Positions 8,396-17,926 of a stretch of 44,351 bases of DNA are shown here, in pieces; the first letter of the stretch is position 1; every line of letters begins with the position of its first letter. The notes beneath the pieces were generated by a model that saw nothing but the letters and a program-made list of their open reading frames with translations, searched no databases and was not told the DNA's origin. Position numbers and translations under genes: made by a program. The stretch comes from Acidocella sp. (GTDB lineage Bacteria > Pseudomonadota > Alphaproteobacteria > Acetobacterales > Acetobacteraceae), in assembly GCA_027308685.1 (NCBI GenBank), contig DAIDEE010000029.1, positions 1 to 44,351 on the forward strand, written 5' to 3'.

Positions 8396-9802
8396 TTAAC
8401 GGATTCCACGTAGCCGTAGCATCATACGTTCAAAAAACGGAAATATTTTATCTGTTCCGTATCCTTCAGGATGATAAAATACGATACCGGCTAACAGCCC
8501 GCCAATACCGACAATTTTGGTGGTGATATCAAAAGTCGTGATTGCGTAGAGTCCGAGTACAATCAGCGTAATGCCACTTACCAGCGGAAAGATGCCATAT
8601 ACGACAAATTCACCAAGTGCCTTTTTGAAGCTGGAGCGGTAAGCCCAAAAGCAGACAATGCCGGTCAAGCCGTAATAATAGCAAACCTGTACGGCAATTG
8701 CATTCACTGAGTCGGTGAAAATTTTGCCGAGCGATGGCATGAAGCTGGTGAGGAAGATCAATATCAGACCGAGGATCATCAGCAGAATCATGGCCCGCAC
8801 CGGCGTCGCTGTTTTGTTGTCAACCACGCCAAACGCCGTCGGCAGCGCGCGGTCCCGGCCCATCGCAAACAAGGTACGTGAAAATTGCAGCATCGTGGTT
8901 TCAAGTGTGGCGATGCTCGAGAGGATCAGCGCTAACGAAGCCAGAAGCCCACCCACCGGCCCGAGCCCGGCTTGCAGCGCCACATGATAGATCAGATTAT
9001 CGGAAAATCCGGAGGCATCTTTCAAGCTGAACAATAATAATGCCGCCAGGGTGAATGCCAGAAACGATGCCATGGTGATGAACATCGACAAAAATCCACT
9101 GGTGCCAGCCGCATTAACCGGCTTCTTCATGGTCTCTTCGCTGAGGTTACAGGTCACGTCCCAACCCCAGTATAAAAACACCACCAGCAGGCACGAGGGT
9201 GCAAACGACCCATCAGGATACGCAAACCCGAACCAGTCCCACGAAAACGGTGTCACCGCACCTGTTTTGCCGGCATGAATGAAAGCGGCAATCGCAATGA
9301 CTGCCAAAATAATCAATTCGATCGAACTCATGAAAATCTGGATCTGGCTGGTCAGCTTGATGCCGGTGATCAACACCACCCCAATCACGATAAACCATAC
9401 AGCGCCGATAGAGGTGGTCAGCAGCACATTGGCGGCGTAATCAGGGTTGAACAAATCAATTGTTGCGGTGCCAAGCGGCACACTGCCTGTCACCATAAAC
9501 ACCATCGCCGCGACCAGCAGCGCCCATCCTGAAAAATAGCCAAAGAACTTCCCAAAGGTCTGCTTGGTCCATTCATAAGCTGCCCCGGCGTTTGGCACCC
9601 GTTCGTTCAGTCCTTTATAAGCAATGGAAATACCCAACATTGGTATCGCAAAAATCAGTATGGCGTTGGGCGAAACCGTACCCGCCGTGCCAACCAGCCC
9701 GGCAATTGCCACCGCGATTGAAAACCCTGGCGCACTACCGGCCACCCCCATAATCAGCAGTTCAGAAAACGATAGCGCGTTAGCCTTTAATCGTGCAGCC
9801 AT
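8396..9802 (-). CDS. APC-family amino acid/polyamine permease (copy 2)
   Basis: A 468-residue sister of the permease at 6931-8304. Shared stretches include the N-terminal helix GVAGSAPGFSIAVAIAGL, GAAYEWTKQ, FFGYFSGWALL, GSVPLGTATIDLF, YWGWDVTCNLSEET, LKDASGFSDNLIYHV and TLETTMLQFSRTLFAMGRD. Differences concentrate in loops and at the C-terminus, where this copy ends in a basic tail absent from the other. It starts 24 bases after the aguA stop, so co-transcription is likely. Two paralogues in one operon may take up different substrates (for example agmatine and putrescine) or act at different affinities; the sequence does not say which. Confidence 0.88.
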   Translation of the reverse strand: MAARLKANALSFSELLIMGVAGSAPGFSIAVAIAGLVGTAGTVSPNAILIFAIPMLGISIAYKGLNERVPNAGAAYEWTKQTFGKFFGYFSGWALLVAAMVFMVTGSVPLGTATIDLFNPDYAANVLLTTSIGAVWFIVIGVVLITGIKLTSQIQIFMSSIELIILAVIAIAAFIHAGKTGAVTPFSWDWFGFAYPDGSFAPSCLLVVFLYWGWDVTCNLSEETMKKPVNAAGTSGFLSMFITMASFLAFTLAALLLFSLKDASGFSDNLIYHVALQAGLGPVGGLLASLALILSSIATLETTMLQFSRTLFAMGRDRALPTAFGVVDNKTATPVRAMILLMILGLILIFLTSFMPSLGKIFTDSVNAIAVQVCYYYGLTGIVCFWAYRSSFKKALGEFVVYGIFPLVSGITLIVLGLYAITTFDITTKIVGIGGLLAGIVFYHPEGYGTDKIFPFFERMMLRLRGIR

Positions 9803-9826
9803 ACTTCAGAGCCTCTCAAATGTTGT

Positions 9827-10924
9827 TTAGCTGTTTAACGCTTTTGGCTGCTGCTGGGTGATGCAATGAATATTGCCGCCTCCTAATAAAATCTCTCGCC
9901 CGGGGATCATAATAATCGCACGGTCTGGAAATAGCGCCGCCAAAACTCTTTTCGCTTCGACATCAGTCTCAACGCCAAATTCTGGTGCAATAATCGCGCC
10001 ATTTGCAATATAGAAGTTCACGTATGAGGCTGCCAGTCGCTCCCCGGCGCGGCGGTTCATTCCGTAAGCAGTCTGGTCTATTCCTGCCGCTTCTTCTGCC
10101 TGAAAAAACATCGCTTTTGGCATCGGAATATGCTGCACCTTCAATTTGCGGCCATTGGCATCATGCGCCGCCTGCAATCGCGTCTCGGCTTCGCGCGATA
10201 CGTGGTAATGCGGATCAGCCGGATCATCGCACCAACTCAGCAGCACTTCACCAGGACGCACAAAGCACGCCAGATTATCCACATGCCCGCCCGTCTCATC
10301 GTGCGGTACACCGGCCCCCAACCAGACAACATGGGCGGCACCGAGGTAATCTTTCAAAACCCGTTCCATTTCTGGCCGGGTGATGCCGGGGTTACGGTCT
10401 GCAGCCAGCAGGCAAGCCTCGGTCACTAAAACTGTGCCCTCGCCATCGACATGAATGGCCCCGCCTTCGATAATTTTGGGCGCCCGGTAGCGCGGAGCGC
10501 GCTCAATCTGCAGCATTTTAGCTGCCACCGCGTCATCCATGTCCCAAGGAAAATACAAGCCATTCTGCAAGCCACCCCAGGCATTGAACGGCCAGTCCAC
10601 ACCACGCAATTCACCGGCTTGGTTCACCACAAAGCTGGTGCCTACATCGCGCGCCCAGGCGTCATTGCTGCTTACCTCAACCACCCGCACGCGCGCCGGC
10701 AGCATGGTCCTGGCGGCGTGCCATTGTCGAGCACTCACCATCATCGTCACCGGCTCAAATTGCGCAATCGCGCTGGCCACCGCAGCAAACGCCGCCTGCG
10801 CCGGTTTTGCCCCAAGCCGCCAGTTATCAGTGCGCTCCGGCCAGATCATCCAGCAGCCGTCATGCGGTGCCCATTCGGCTGGCATGTAAAACCCGTCCTC
10901 GCGCGGCGTATTCATAGAACTCAT
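9827..10924 (-). CDS. aguA: Agmatine deiminase
   Basis: Hydrolyses agmatine to N-carbamoylputrescine and ammonia. The 365-residue guanidine-modifying-fold protein has the family motifs YMPAEWAPHDGCWMIWP (13-29), NDAWARDVG with Asp93, EGGAIHVDGEGT (153-163), ETGGHVDN with His214, and the C-terminal GGGNIHCIT with catalytic Cys354. The ATG at 10924 overlaps the aguB stop as ATGA; a second ATG three codons in is also possible. Directly preceded by aguB, whose product acts next in the pathway. Length and motifs are normal, so it should be active. Confidence 0.95.
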   Translation of the reverse strand: MSSMNTPREDGFYMPAEWAPHDGCWMIWPERTDNWRLGAKPAQAAFAAVASAIAQFEPVTMMVSARQWHAARTMLPARVRVVEVSSNDAWARDVGTSFVVNQAGELRGVDWPFNAWGGLQNGLYFPWDMDDAVAAKMLQIERAPRYRAPKIIEGGAIHVDGEGTVLVTEACLLAADRNPGITRPEMERVLKDYLGAAHVVWLGAGVPHDETGGHVDNLACFVRPGEVLLSWCDDPADPHYHVSREAETRLQAAHDANGRKLKVQHIPMPKAMFFQAEEAAGIDQTAYGMNRRAGERLAASYVNFYIANGAIIAPEFGVETDVEAKRVLAALFPDRAIIMIPGREILLGGGNIHCITQQQPKALNS

Positions 10925-11811
10925 ATCCCGCCGCGGTGTTTATGTTGACCGTCGAGCGTCATCAAAGCCCCATATAATTCTGGTCGGCGGTCGCGGAACA
11001 CGCCCCATGAGGCGCGGATATGCGCAATCGCATCCAAATCGAATGTCGCTGTCAGCACGCCCTCATCGGTGCGGTTCGCCTCCGCCACCTTCGCCCCAGT
11101 GTGGTCGGCAATGAAGGACGAACCGTAAAATGTCAGCGCCGTGCCCTGCCGCCCCAGTTCGGTGCCAATTCGATTAGAAGCGATTAATGGTGTTAAATTT
11201 GCGGCCGCATGGCCCTGCATGGTGCGCTGCCAATGGTCACGCGAATCCAAACTCGCATCCTGCGGCTCCGAGCCTATTGCGGTGGGGAACAGCAGCAACT
11301 CCGCCCCCATCAGCGCCATCGCCCGGGCGGTTTCGGGAAACCATTGGTCCCAGCAAATTCCAACGCCAATCCGTCCGAAGCGTGTATCCCACACCTTAAA
11401 GCCGGTATCGCCGGGCGAAAAATAAAATTTCTCGGAATAGCCCGGTCCATCAGGAATATGCGATTTCCGGTAAATCCCCAACTTGCTGCCATCGGCATCA
11501 ATAATCATAATCGAATTGAAAAAACTCTGCCCCGCCCGTTCAAACACTGAAATCGGCAGCACCACGCCAAGCTCCCTGGCAACCTTGGCAAAATGCGCAA
11601 TCGCGGTATTTTCTGCAATCGGCTTGGCCAGACCAAAATATTCGTGAATTTCATCCTGGCAGAAATACGGTGTCTCAAATAATTCCTGAATTAAAATCAC
11701 CTGCGCCCCGGCGGCCGCGGCCTTGCGTATCAACGCCTCGGCCCGGGCAATATTGGCCGCAGGGTCAGCGCCGCACGCCATTTGCGTTGCTGCAACCGTT
11801 ACATGTCTCAT
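10921..11811 (-). CDS. aguB: N-carbamoylputrescine amidase
   Basis: A nitrilase-superfamily amidase converting N-carbamoylputrescine to putrescine, CO2 and ammonia. The catalytic triad is visible: Glu43 in IQELFETPYF, Lys116 in YRKSHIPDGPGY and Cys153 in GICWDQWFPE; the YRKSHIPDGPGY and WFPE contexts are specific for AguB within the superfamily. It has 296 residues, the usual length, with no signal peptide. It overlaps aguA downstream and begins 7 bases after the stop of the glutamine-synthetase-like gene upstream, so it is translated as part of the same operon. Confidence 0.95.
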   Translation of the reverse strand: MRHVTVAATQMACGADPAANIARAEALIRKAAAAGAQVILIQELFETPYFCQDEIHEYFGLAKPIAENTAIAHFAKVARELGVVLPISVFERAGQSFFNSIMIIDADGSKLGIYRKSHIPDGPGYSEKFYFSPGDTGFKVWDTRFGRIGVGICWDQWFPETARAMALMGAELLLFPTAIGSEPQDASLDSRDHWQRTMQGHAAANLTPLIASNRIGTELGRQGTALTFYGSSFIADHTGAKVAEANRTDEGVLTATFDLDAIAHIRASWGVFRDRRPELYGALMTLDGQHKHRGGI

Positions 11812-11818
11812 GCAGTCC

Positions 11819-13174
11819 TCACGCGTTTTTCAAATAGGCATCGTATTCAACATCAGAAATCCGGCGGCGGAACTCGTTAATTTCCTGGCGCTTGCACGCC
11901 GTGAACACCCGCTGGAAATCAGCGCCAAATATCCCGGCGATATGTGGCGAGGCCGCAAACCGGTCCACCGCACCAGACCACGCAATTGGCAGCGGCGGCG
12001 CCAGCGGGCTGCGCTTATCGCCAAACGTCTCAGGGCCGGGGTCGGTTTTATTTTCAATCCCGTCCAGGGCAGACCCTAAAAACGCTGCAAACGCCAGGTA
12101 CGGATTGCAATCGGCTCCGGCCACGCGGTGTTCGATGCGCGACGCCGCCGGGTCGGCGGTAATAACGCGCACCGCAGCCAGGCGGTTATCATGCCCCCAA
12201 TCACCAAAGGTTGGCGCGTGCACGCCAGGTGCAAACCTACGGTACGAATTGGCATGCGGTGCCAAGGTCAGCATGGTGTCGGGCATCGCGGCAATCACAC
12301 CGCCCAGGGCATGATACAACGCATCCGCCGCCCGTGTCGGCGTGCCGACGAATATATTTTTCCCGGCTTTATCCAGGATCGACATGTGCACATGCATCCC
12401 CGACCCTGCCCATTGCCCATAAGGTTTGGCCATGAAGGTGGCGGTTAGGTTATGCTTACGCGCCACATGCTTGATGGTGCGCTTGAATAACGTCGCCGAA
12501 TCAGCCACCCGTAACGCATCGGTGTGGTATTTCAGTGTTACCTCAAACTGCCCTGGCCCACTCTCTGAAACCAGTGTCTCCAGGGTAATTTCCTGCGCCT
12601 TCGCGGTCGCCATCATCTCGCGCAATATCGGCTCGTAATCATGAATTTCGCCGAGCCCCACAGCGTCAATCTGCCAGCCGCGCCAGCCGGATTCATCGGC
12701 CCCGCGCGGCGCAATCGGCTGCCCGCCGGTTTGGCCAGGGTCCACCAGATAAAACTCTAATTCCACGCCCAAGGCGGGCGTTAACCCCGCCGCGTCAAAG
12801 CGCTCCAACACGCGGGCCAATACGCCCCGCGGGTCAAGATAAAAAATACTGCCATCGGTTTCACGCATCGTCAGCAGCGCTTGCGAGGCATTGCCCTCGG
12901 CCCACCCCATTCGCGTGATGGAATGCGGCACTGCCACGCACAACCCATCGGGGTCGCCGGTATCAAAGGCTATACCGCCCTCAACAATATCGCGTCCCCA
13001 AATATCCAGCAAAAACGCCGAGCGCGGAATCGCGATGCCAGTACCAAGCAGCGCCTTGGCCTTATCACGTTGCAACCATTTGCCGCGTGGCACGCCGTTG
13101 ACATCGATGATGAAGGCTTCGATGAACTCACTATCGGCCATCAAAGCCGCTTTGTCGGCCAGCACGGTACTCAA
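11819..13174 (-). CDS. puuA: Glutamine-synthetase-like gamma-glutamylpolyamine ligase
   Basis: A 451-residue member of the glutamine synthetase superfamily. The N-terminal beta-grasp carries DVNGVPRGKW. The catalytic domain has the metal motif GVELEFYLVD, ESGPGQFEVTL, AGSGMHVHMS, YRRFAPGVHAPT and RIEHRVAGADCNPYLAFAA. It lacks the adenylylation-loop Tyr context of true GlnA. In this operon the natural reading is gamma-glutamylputrescine synthetase (PuuA/SpuI type), the first step of the gamma-glutamylated putrescine route, but a related polyamine or monoamine ligase is possible. The start overlaps the transaminase stop as ATGA. Partners puuB, puuC and puuD are not in the window. Confidence 0.82.
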   Translation of the reverse strand: MSTVLADKAALMADSEFIEAFIIDVNGVPRGKWLQRDKAKALLGTGIAIPRSAFLLDIWGRDIVEGGIAFDTGDPDGLCVAVPHSITRMGWAEGNASQALLTMRETDGSIFYLDPRGVLARVLERFDAAGLTPALGVELEFYLVDPGQTGGQPIAPRGADESGWRGWQIDAVGLGEIHDYEPILREMMATAKAQEITLETLVSESGPGQFEVTLKYHTDALRVADSATLFKRTIKHVARKHNLTATFMAKPYGQWAGSGMHVHMSILDKAGKNIFVGTPTRAADALYHALGGVIAAMPDTMLTLAPHANSYRRFAPGVHAPTFGDWGHDNRLAAVRVITADPAASRIEHRVAGADCNPYLAFAAFLGSALDGIENKTDPGPETFGDKRSPLAPPLPIAWSGAVDRFAASPHIAGIFGADFQRVFTACKRQEINEFRRRISDVEYDAYLKNA

Positions 13175-14550
13175 AGTGCCACCTCAGCCTTAACCTGCTC
13201 GTAGGTTTGCGCAATGGCTTGACTCAGCCGCGTTACCAGCAGGTCAATTTCATCCAGCGCAATGGTCAGCGGCGGCGAAAATACCATCGTATCGCGAACC
13301 GCCCGCATCATCAGATCGTTCTCAAAACAATAATCCCGGCAGATCACCCCCACCCGACCACGCTTTTCAAAAAACTTCCTGGAGCGCTTATCAGCGGTCA
13401 GTTCAATCGCACCGATCAACCCCACACCGCGGATTTCCCCCACCATCGGGTGATTATCCAAGGCGGCATGCAGTTTTTGGCGTATGATAACGCCAAGGGC
13501 CTCAGCCCGCTGTACCAGCCCTTCCTGCGCGATAATATCCAAATTCGCCAGCGCCACCGCGCACGCTACTGGATGCCCCGAGTAGGTAAAGCCATGATAA
13601 AACTCACCGGTCTCGTTGATCAGCACATCCGCCACGCGGTCGTGCAGCATCACGGCTGAGAGCGGAATATACCCCGAGGTAATGGCTTTCGCCATCGTCA
13701 TCATATCCGGCTTGATCCCGAATGTATCAGAGCCGAACATTTTGCCGGTGCGGCCAAATCCACAAATCACCTCATCGGCGATCAGCAATATATCATGCTC
13801 TTTGCAAATCCGGTTGATCTCCGGCCAGTAAGTCTCCGGCGGAATAATCACCCCGCCGGCACCCTGCAAAGGCTCTCCGATAAAGGCCGCGATATTTTCC
13901 GCACCCAGTTCTTTGATCTTTGATTCAACCTGCAAGGCCGCATAAATGCCAAACTCGGCTGGCGACATCTGGCCACCATAGCCATACCAGTAAGGCGGCA
14001 TCACCTGCACAAAATTCGGCATGTCTCCAGCCTGGCGGTGCATATCCACCATGCCCCCCGCCGAAGCCCCTAATGTGGTGGAACCATGATAACCATATTC
14101 CCGGCCAATAATGATTTTTTTGTTGGGCTGGCCTAGGGTTTGCCAATACACCCGCGCCATCCTGAGCGCCGTATCCACCGCCTCCGAGCCGGAACAGGCA
14201 AAGAACGCATGGTTCAAACCCTCGGGGGCAATTTGTGCAAGGCGCTGCGCCAGCGCCACGGTGGGCTGCGTGGTGGTTTTGAAAAACGTATTATAATACG
14301 GCAGTTTCGCCATCTGGGTGGTAGCGGCCTCCACCAATTCGCGGCGGCTATAGCCGGTGGCCACACACCAAAGCCCGGCCATGCCATCGAGGATTTTATG
14401 GCCGGCGGCGTCGTGCAAAAACACGCCCTCGGCACTGGTTATCACCCGTACCTTGCTCTCGTGCAGGGATTTATGGTCAGTGAAGGGGTGCAAATGATAC
14501 GCAGCATCCAGCCCCTGCCAGTCCACCGATCCGCCAATTTCGTCCAACAT
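13171..14550 (-). CDS. spuC: Class III aminotransferase, putrescine/polyamine:pyruvate type
   Basis: A 459-residue PLP-dependent omega-transaminase. N-terminal DGMAGLWCVATGYSRREL and YYNTFF, the PLP phosphate motif SGSEAVDTA (120-128), YHGSTTLGAS, Asp259 in IADEVICGFGRTG and the Schiff-base Lys288 in MAKAITSGY are all present and match the putrescine-pyruvate transaminase (SpuC) branch rather than acetylornithine enzymes. It would convert putrescine to 4-aminobutanal. First gene of the six-gene operon; a GGAG eight bases upstream fits its ATG at 14550. It offers a second exit for putrescine beside the glutamylation enzyme, or may act on the glutamylated product. Confidence 0.87.
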   Translation of the reverse strand: MLDEIGGSVDWQGLDAAYHLHPFTDHKSLHESKVRVITSAEGVFLHDAAGHKILDGMAGLWCVATGYSRRELVEAATTQMAKLPYYNTFFKTTTQPTVALAQRLAQIAPEGLNHAFFACSGSEAVDTALRMARVYWQTLGQPNKKIIIGREYGYHGSTTLGASAGGMVDMHRQAGDMPNFVQVMPPYWYGYGGQMSPAEFGIYAALQVESKIKELGAENIAAFIGEPLQGAGGVIIPPETYWPEINRICKEHDILLIADEVICGFGRTGKMFGSDTFGIKPDMMTMAKAITSGYIPLSAVMLHDRVADVLINETGEFYHGFTYSGHPVACAVALANLDIIAQEGLVQRAEALGVIIRQKLHAALDNHPMVGEIRGVGLIGAIELTADKRSRKFFEKRGRVGVICRDYCFENDLMMRAVRDTMVFSPPLTIALDEIDLLVTRLSQAIAQTYEQVKAEVAL

Positions 14551-14584
14551 TTTGTCTCTCCGCTCTGTTTTGAATTCGAACGCA

Positions 14585-14602
14585 CCGCATCATTCGATGC
14601 GG
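14585..14602 (-). promoter_or_regulatory. Short perfect hairpin in the leader of the polyamine operon
   Basis: CCGCATC and GATGCGG form a perfect 7-bp stem with a four-base loop, 35-52 bases before the first start codon. No T run follows, so it is not a terminator. It could be an operator half-site pair or a leader structure. The rest of 14551-14766 shows no convincing promoter. Confidence 0.4.
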
Positions 14603-14766
14603 GTCTCAATCAAAAGTCAGATACGGGGTGGGCTGAAACCAATTCGTGCACATAGAAGCAGCATTTCTGCCTGCAAACTACGCGCAACCGGGTTGGATAT
14701 CTGTAACATGATTAGTTTTGTGGCATGGCCGCAAAACCAGTTCAAGGAAATTCTCTAAAATTATCC

Positions 14767-15048
14767 TTAACCGGCAATATCATCAATCGCTGCCGCCAGC
14801 TTCAAATCCCGTTTGGTCACCCCACTGGCATCGTGGGTGGTCAGGGTAATCTCAACCCTGTTGTAAACATTGGACCATTCCGGATGATGATCCATCGCCT
14901 CCGCCAACAGCGCCACCTGCGACATGAATGCCCAAGCCTGCCGGAAATTTTTAAACCTAAACGAATGACGGATCGCTTTCCCATCCGCCGCCAGCACCCA
15001 CGCGCCGGGCAGGGCGGTTAATTCAGCCGCGCTTAGCCGTTCAACCAT
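14767..15048 (-). CDS. phhB: 4a-hydroxytetrahydrobiopterin dehydratase
   Basis: A 93-residue pterin-4a-carbinolamine dehydratase (PhhB/DCoH). The signature is F-M-S-Q-V-A-x-x-A-E-x-x-D-H-H-P-E-W, then NVYNRVEITLTTHD, GVTKRDLKLA. The two histidines of the DHHPEW motif and the later THD histidine are the dehydratase active-site residues. It recycles the pterin cofactor of phenylalanine hydroxylase; no phhA is in the window. It sits 12 bases downstream of the LysE-type gene and so is the last gene of argD-argF-lysE-phhB. In organisms without phhA this family may serve molybdopterin or folate metabolism. Confidence 0.93.
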   Translation of the reverse strand: MVERLSAAELTALPGAWVLAADGKAIRHSFRFKNFRQAWAFMSQVALLAEAMDHHPEWSNVYNRVEITLTTHDASGVTKRDLKLAAAIDDIAG

Positions 15049-15060
15049 AATCCACCTCCA

Positions 15061-15672
15061 TTATTTTTGCCGGGCGATCGCCAGCCCTAGTCCGGCGCCC
15101 ATCAGCAGGCCACCGCTGATCCGGTTCTGCCAATGACCCCGACCTGATAAAAACCCTCGCGCCCGGTGCGCACTTATCACCCAGATACTATCAATCAGCA
15201 GCGCCACCGCCATGAAACTTACCGAGAGCAACGCAATCTGCCCCGCCATGCCGCTGCCGGGTACAATAAATTGCGGGAAAAACGCGCTGTAGAAAAACAG
15301 CGTTTTCGGGTTGGTCAATGAAACCACAAAGGCCCGCCCAAATGTCGCCGGCGCTGATTTTGGCGGCGTGCCAGCGCCCAGCGCCACCGGCGGCGTGCGC
15401 CACAGCCGCAGTCCTAAATAAATCAGATACAGCACTCCCAGCCAGCGCAGCCAGCCCAGCCACACGCTGGCAACGCCCAGCACCGCCTCCAGCCCCAGCC
15501 CGGTGACGGCCAGTTGCACCACCATCGCCGAGGCGGTTCCGGCTACGGTCACAAACCCATGCCGCATCCCATGCGCGATGCTGTTGGACGTGATCAGCGC
15601 CACATTCGGCCCCGGGATCAGCATCAAAACCACCACCGCCGCCACAAATGCAGCGTACAGGTGTAGGCTCAT
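15061..15672 (-). CDS. LysE/RhtB-family amino acid exporter
   Basis: A 203-residue inner-membrane protein with about six hydrophobic segments. The N-terminal motif MLIPGPNVALITSNSI and GMRHGFVTVAGTA are typical of the LysE/RhtB superfamily, as is SLTNPKTLFFYSAFFPQFI in the middle. Start at 15672 gives the family's usual N-terminus; the frame is open back to 15759 inside argF. It starts four bases after the argF stop, so it is coupled to arginine synthesis genes, and a basic amino acid or homoserine/threonine-type cargo is possible. Cargo cannot be read from the sequence. Confidence 0.88.
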   Translation of the reverse strand: MSLHLYAAFVAAVVVLMLIPGPNVALITSNSIAHGMRHGFVTVAGTASAMVVQLAVTGLGLEAVLGVASVWLGWLRWLGVLYLIYLGLRLWRTPPVALGAGTPPKSAPATFGRAFVVSLTNPKTLFFYSAFFPQFIVPGSGMAGQIALLSVSFMAVALLIDSIWVISAHRARGFLSGRGHWQNRISGGLLMGAGLGLAIARQK

Positions 15673-15676
15673 AGGT

Positions 15677-16612
<936 letters not shown>

Positions 16613-16688
16613 GATGAAGCTCCGACGCACGGCGCTTGGTTGTTATATTTTATGTGGCGCATGGCCGCCCCACCATCCCCTAGCGCGA

Positions 16689-17885
16689 TCATTTGGCGGC
16701 ATCCTGCACCGGCATTGGCATACAGCGCCGCGCGGTGCGCTCCAGCAACGCCAGCGCCTCGTCGCATTCAGCCTGCCGGACGATCAGCGGCGGCACCAGA
16801 CGCAGCACATTATCGCCCGCCGCCACCGTCAGCAGCCCTTCTGCCATCGCGGCAGTCTGCACCTCGCCATTCGGCACCGCGCATTTCAGCCCCACAATCA
16901 ACCCAGCGCCCCGCGCCTCGGTAAACACGGTGGGATATTTCACGCATAAATCCAGCAGCCCGCGCCATAAATACCGCCCGGTGGCGTCCACCTCGTCCAG
17001 GAACCCCGGCGCCAAAATCACATCGAGCACCGCGTTGCCCGCCGCACAGGCCAGCGGGCCGCCGCCAAAGGTGGTGCCATGGCTGCCCGGCACCAGCGAT
17101 TTCGCCACGCGCTCATTGGCCAGCACCGCCGCCATCGGGAAGCCGCCGCCGATGCCCTTCGCGATCGACATGACATCCGGCGCAATCCCGGCCCATTCGT
17201 GGGCAAAGAACTTGCCGGTCCGCCCCATGCCGGTTTGCACCTCGTCCATGCCCAGCAGAATCCCGAACTCATCGCAGGTGGTGCGTAAATCGCGCAAAAA
17301 CTGCAATTGCGCCGGCCTGATCCCGCCTTCGCCCTGCACCGGCTCCACCAAAATGCCAGCGGTCTCGGCGGTAATCGCGGCGCGTACCGCGTTCAAATTA
17401 TTGAACGGCACATGGTCGAACCCATCCACCACCGGGCCGAATCCGGCCTGATATTTCGGATTGCCGGTGGCCGCGATCATCGCCAGCGTGCGGCCATGAA
17501 AGGCACCTTCAAAGCAGATCACCCTATAGCGTTCGGGTTTGCCGGCATCGGCCATGGTCTTGCGCATCGCCTTCACCAAGCCCTCATTGGCCTCGGCGCC
17601 GGAGTTACAAAAAAACACCGAATCCGCAAACGTCGCCTCGACATACCGCGCTGCCAGCCGTTCAGCCTGCGGCACCCGGTACAGGTTCGAGACATGCATC
17701 ACCTTGGCCGCCTGCTTGGCAATCTCGCCAGTTAAATGCGGATGCCCATGCCCGAGCGAGGAGGTGGCAATGCCCGCGCCGAAATCCAGAAAGCGTCGCC
17801 CGGCGGTGTCGAACAGGTAGGCGCCGACGCCATGCTCAAAAGCAAGGTCGGCCCGGGTGTAGTTCGGCATTAGCGCAGAAATCAT
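16689..17885 (-). CDS. argD: Acetylornithine aminotransferase
   Basis: A PLP enzyme of arginine (and possibly lysine, as succinyl-DAP aminotransferase) synthesis. 398 residues from the ATG at 17885, whose N-terminus ALMPNYTRADLAFEHGVGA matches the family; the open frame further upstream to 17984 overlaps the divergent gene and is not used. Motifs: FLDFGAGIATSSLGH, FCNSGAEANEGL (PLP phosphate), FHGRTLA, LVEPVQGEGG, MDEVQTGMGRTG and the Schiff-base Lys243 in SIAKGIGGGFPM. First gene of argD-argF-lysE-phhB. Only about 41 bases separate its start from that of the divergent GT87 gene, so the two promoters must overlap. Confidence 0.95.
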   Translation of the reverse strand: MISALMPNYTRADLAFEHGVGAYLFDTAGRRFLDFGAGIATSSLGHGHPHLTGEIAKQAAKVMHVSNLYRVPQAERLAARYVEATFADSVFFCNSGAEANEGLVKAMRKTMADAGKPERYRVICFEGAFHGRTLAMIAATGNPKYQAGFGPVVDGFDHVPFNNLNAVRAAITAETAGILVEPVQGEGGIRPAQLQFLRDLRTTCDEFGILLGMDEVQTGMGRTGKFFAHEWAGIAPDVMSIAKGIGGGFPMAAVLANERVAKSLVPGSHGTTFGGGPLACAAGNAVLDVILAPGFLDEVDATGRYLWRGLLDLCVKYPTVFTEARGAGLIVGLKCAVPNGEVQTAAMAEGLLTVAAGDNVLRLVPPLIVRQAECDEALALLERTARRCMPMPVQDAAK

Positions 17886-17926
17886 GGATGTGCTTTCAAG
17901 GCGGGAAAGCACGGAATTATGCGGAT

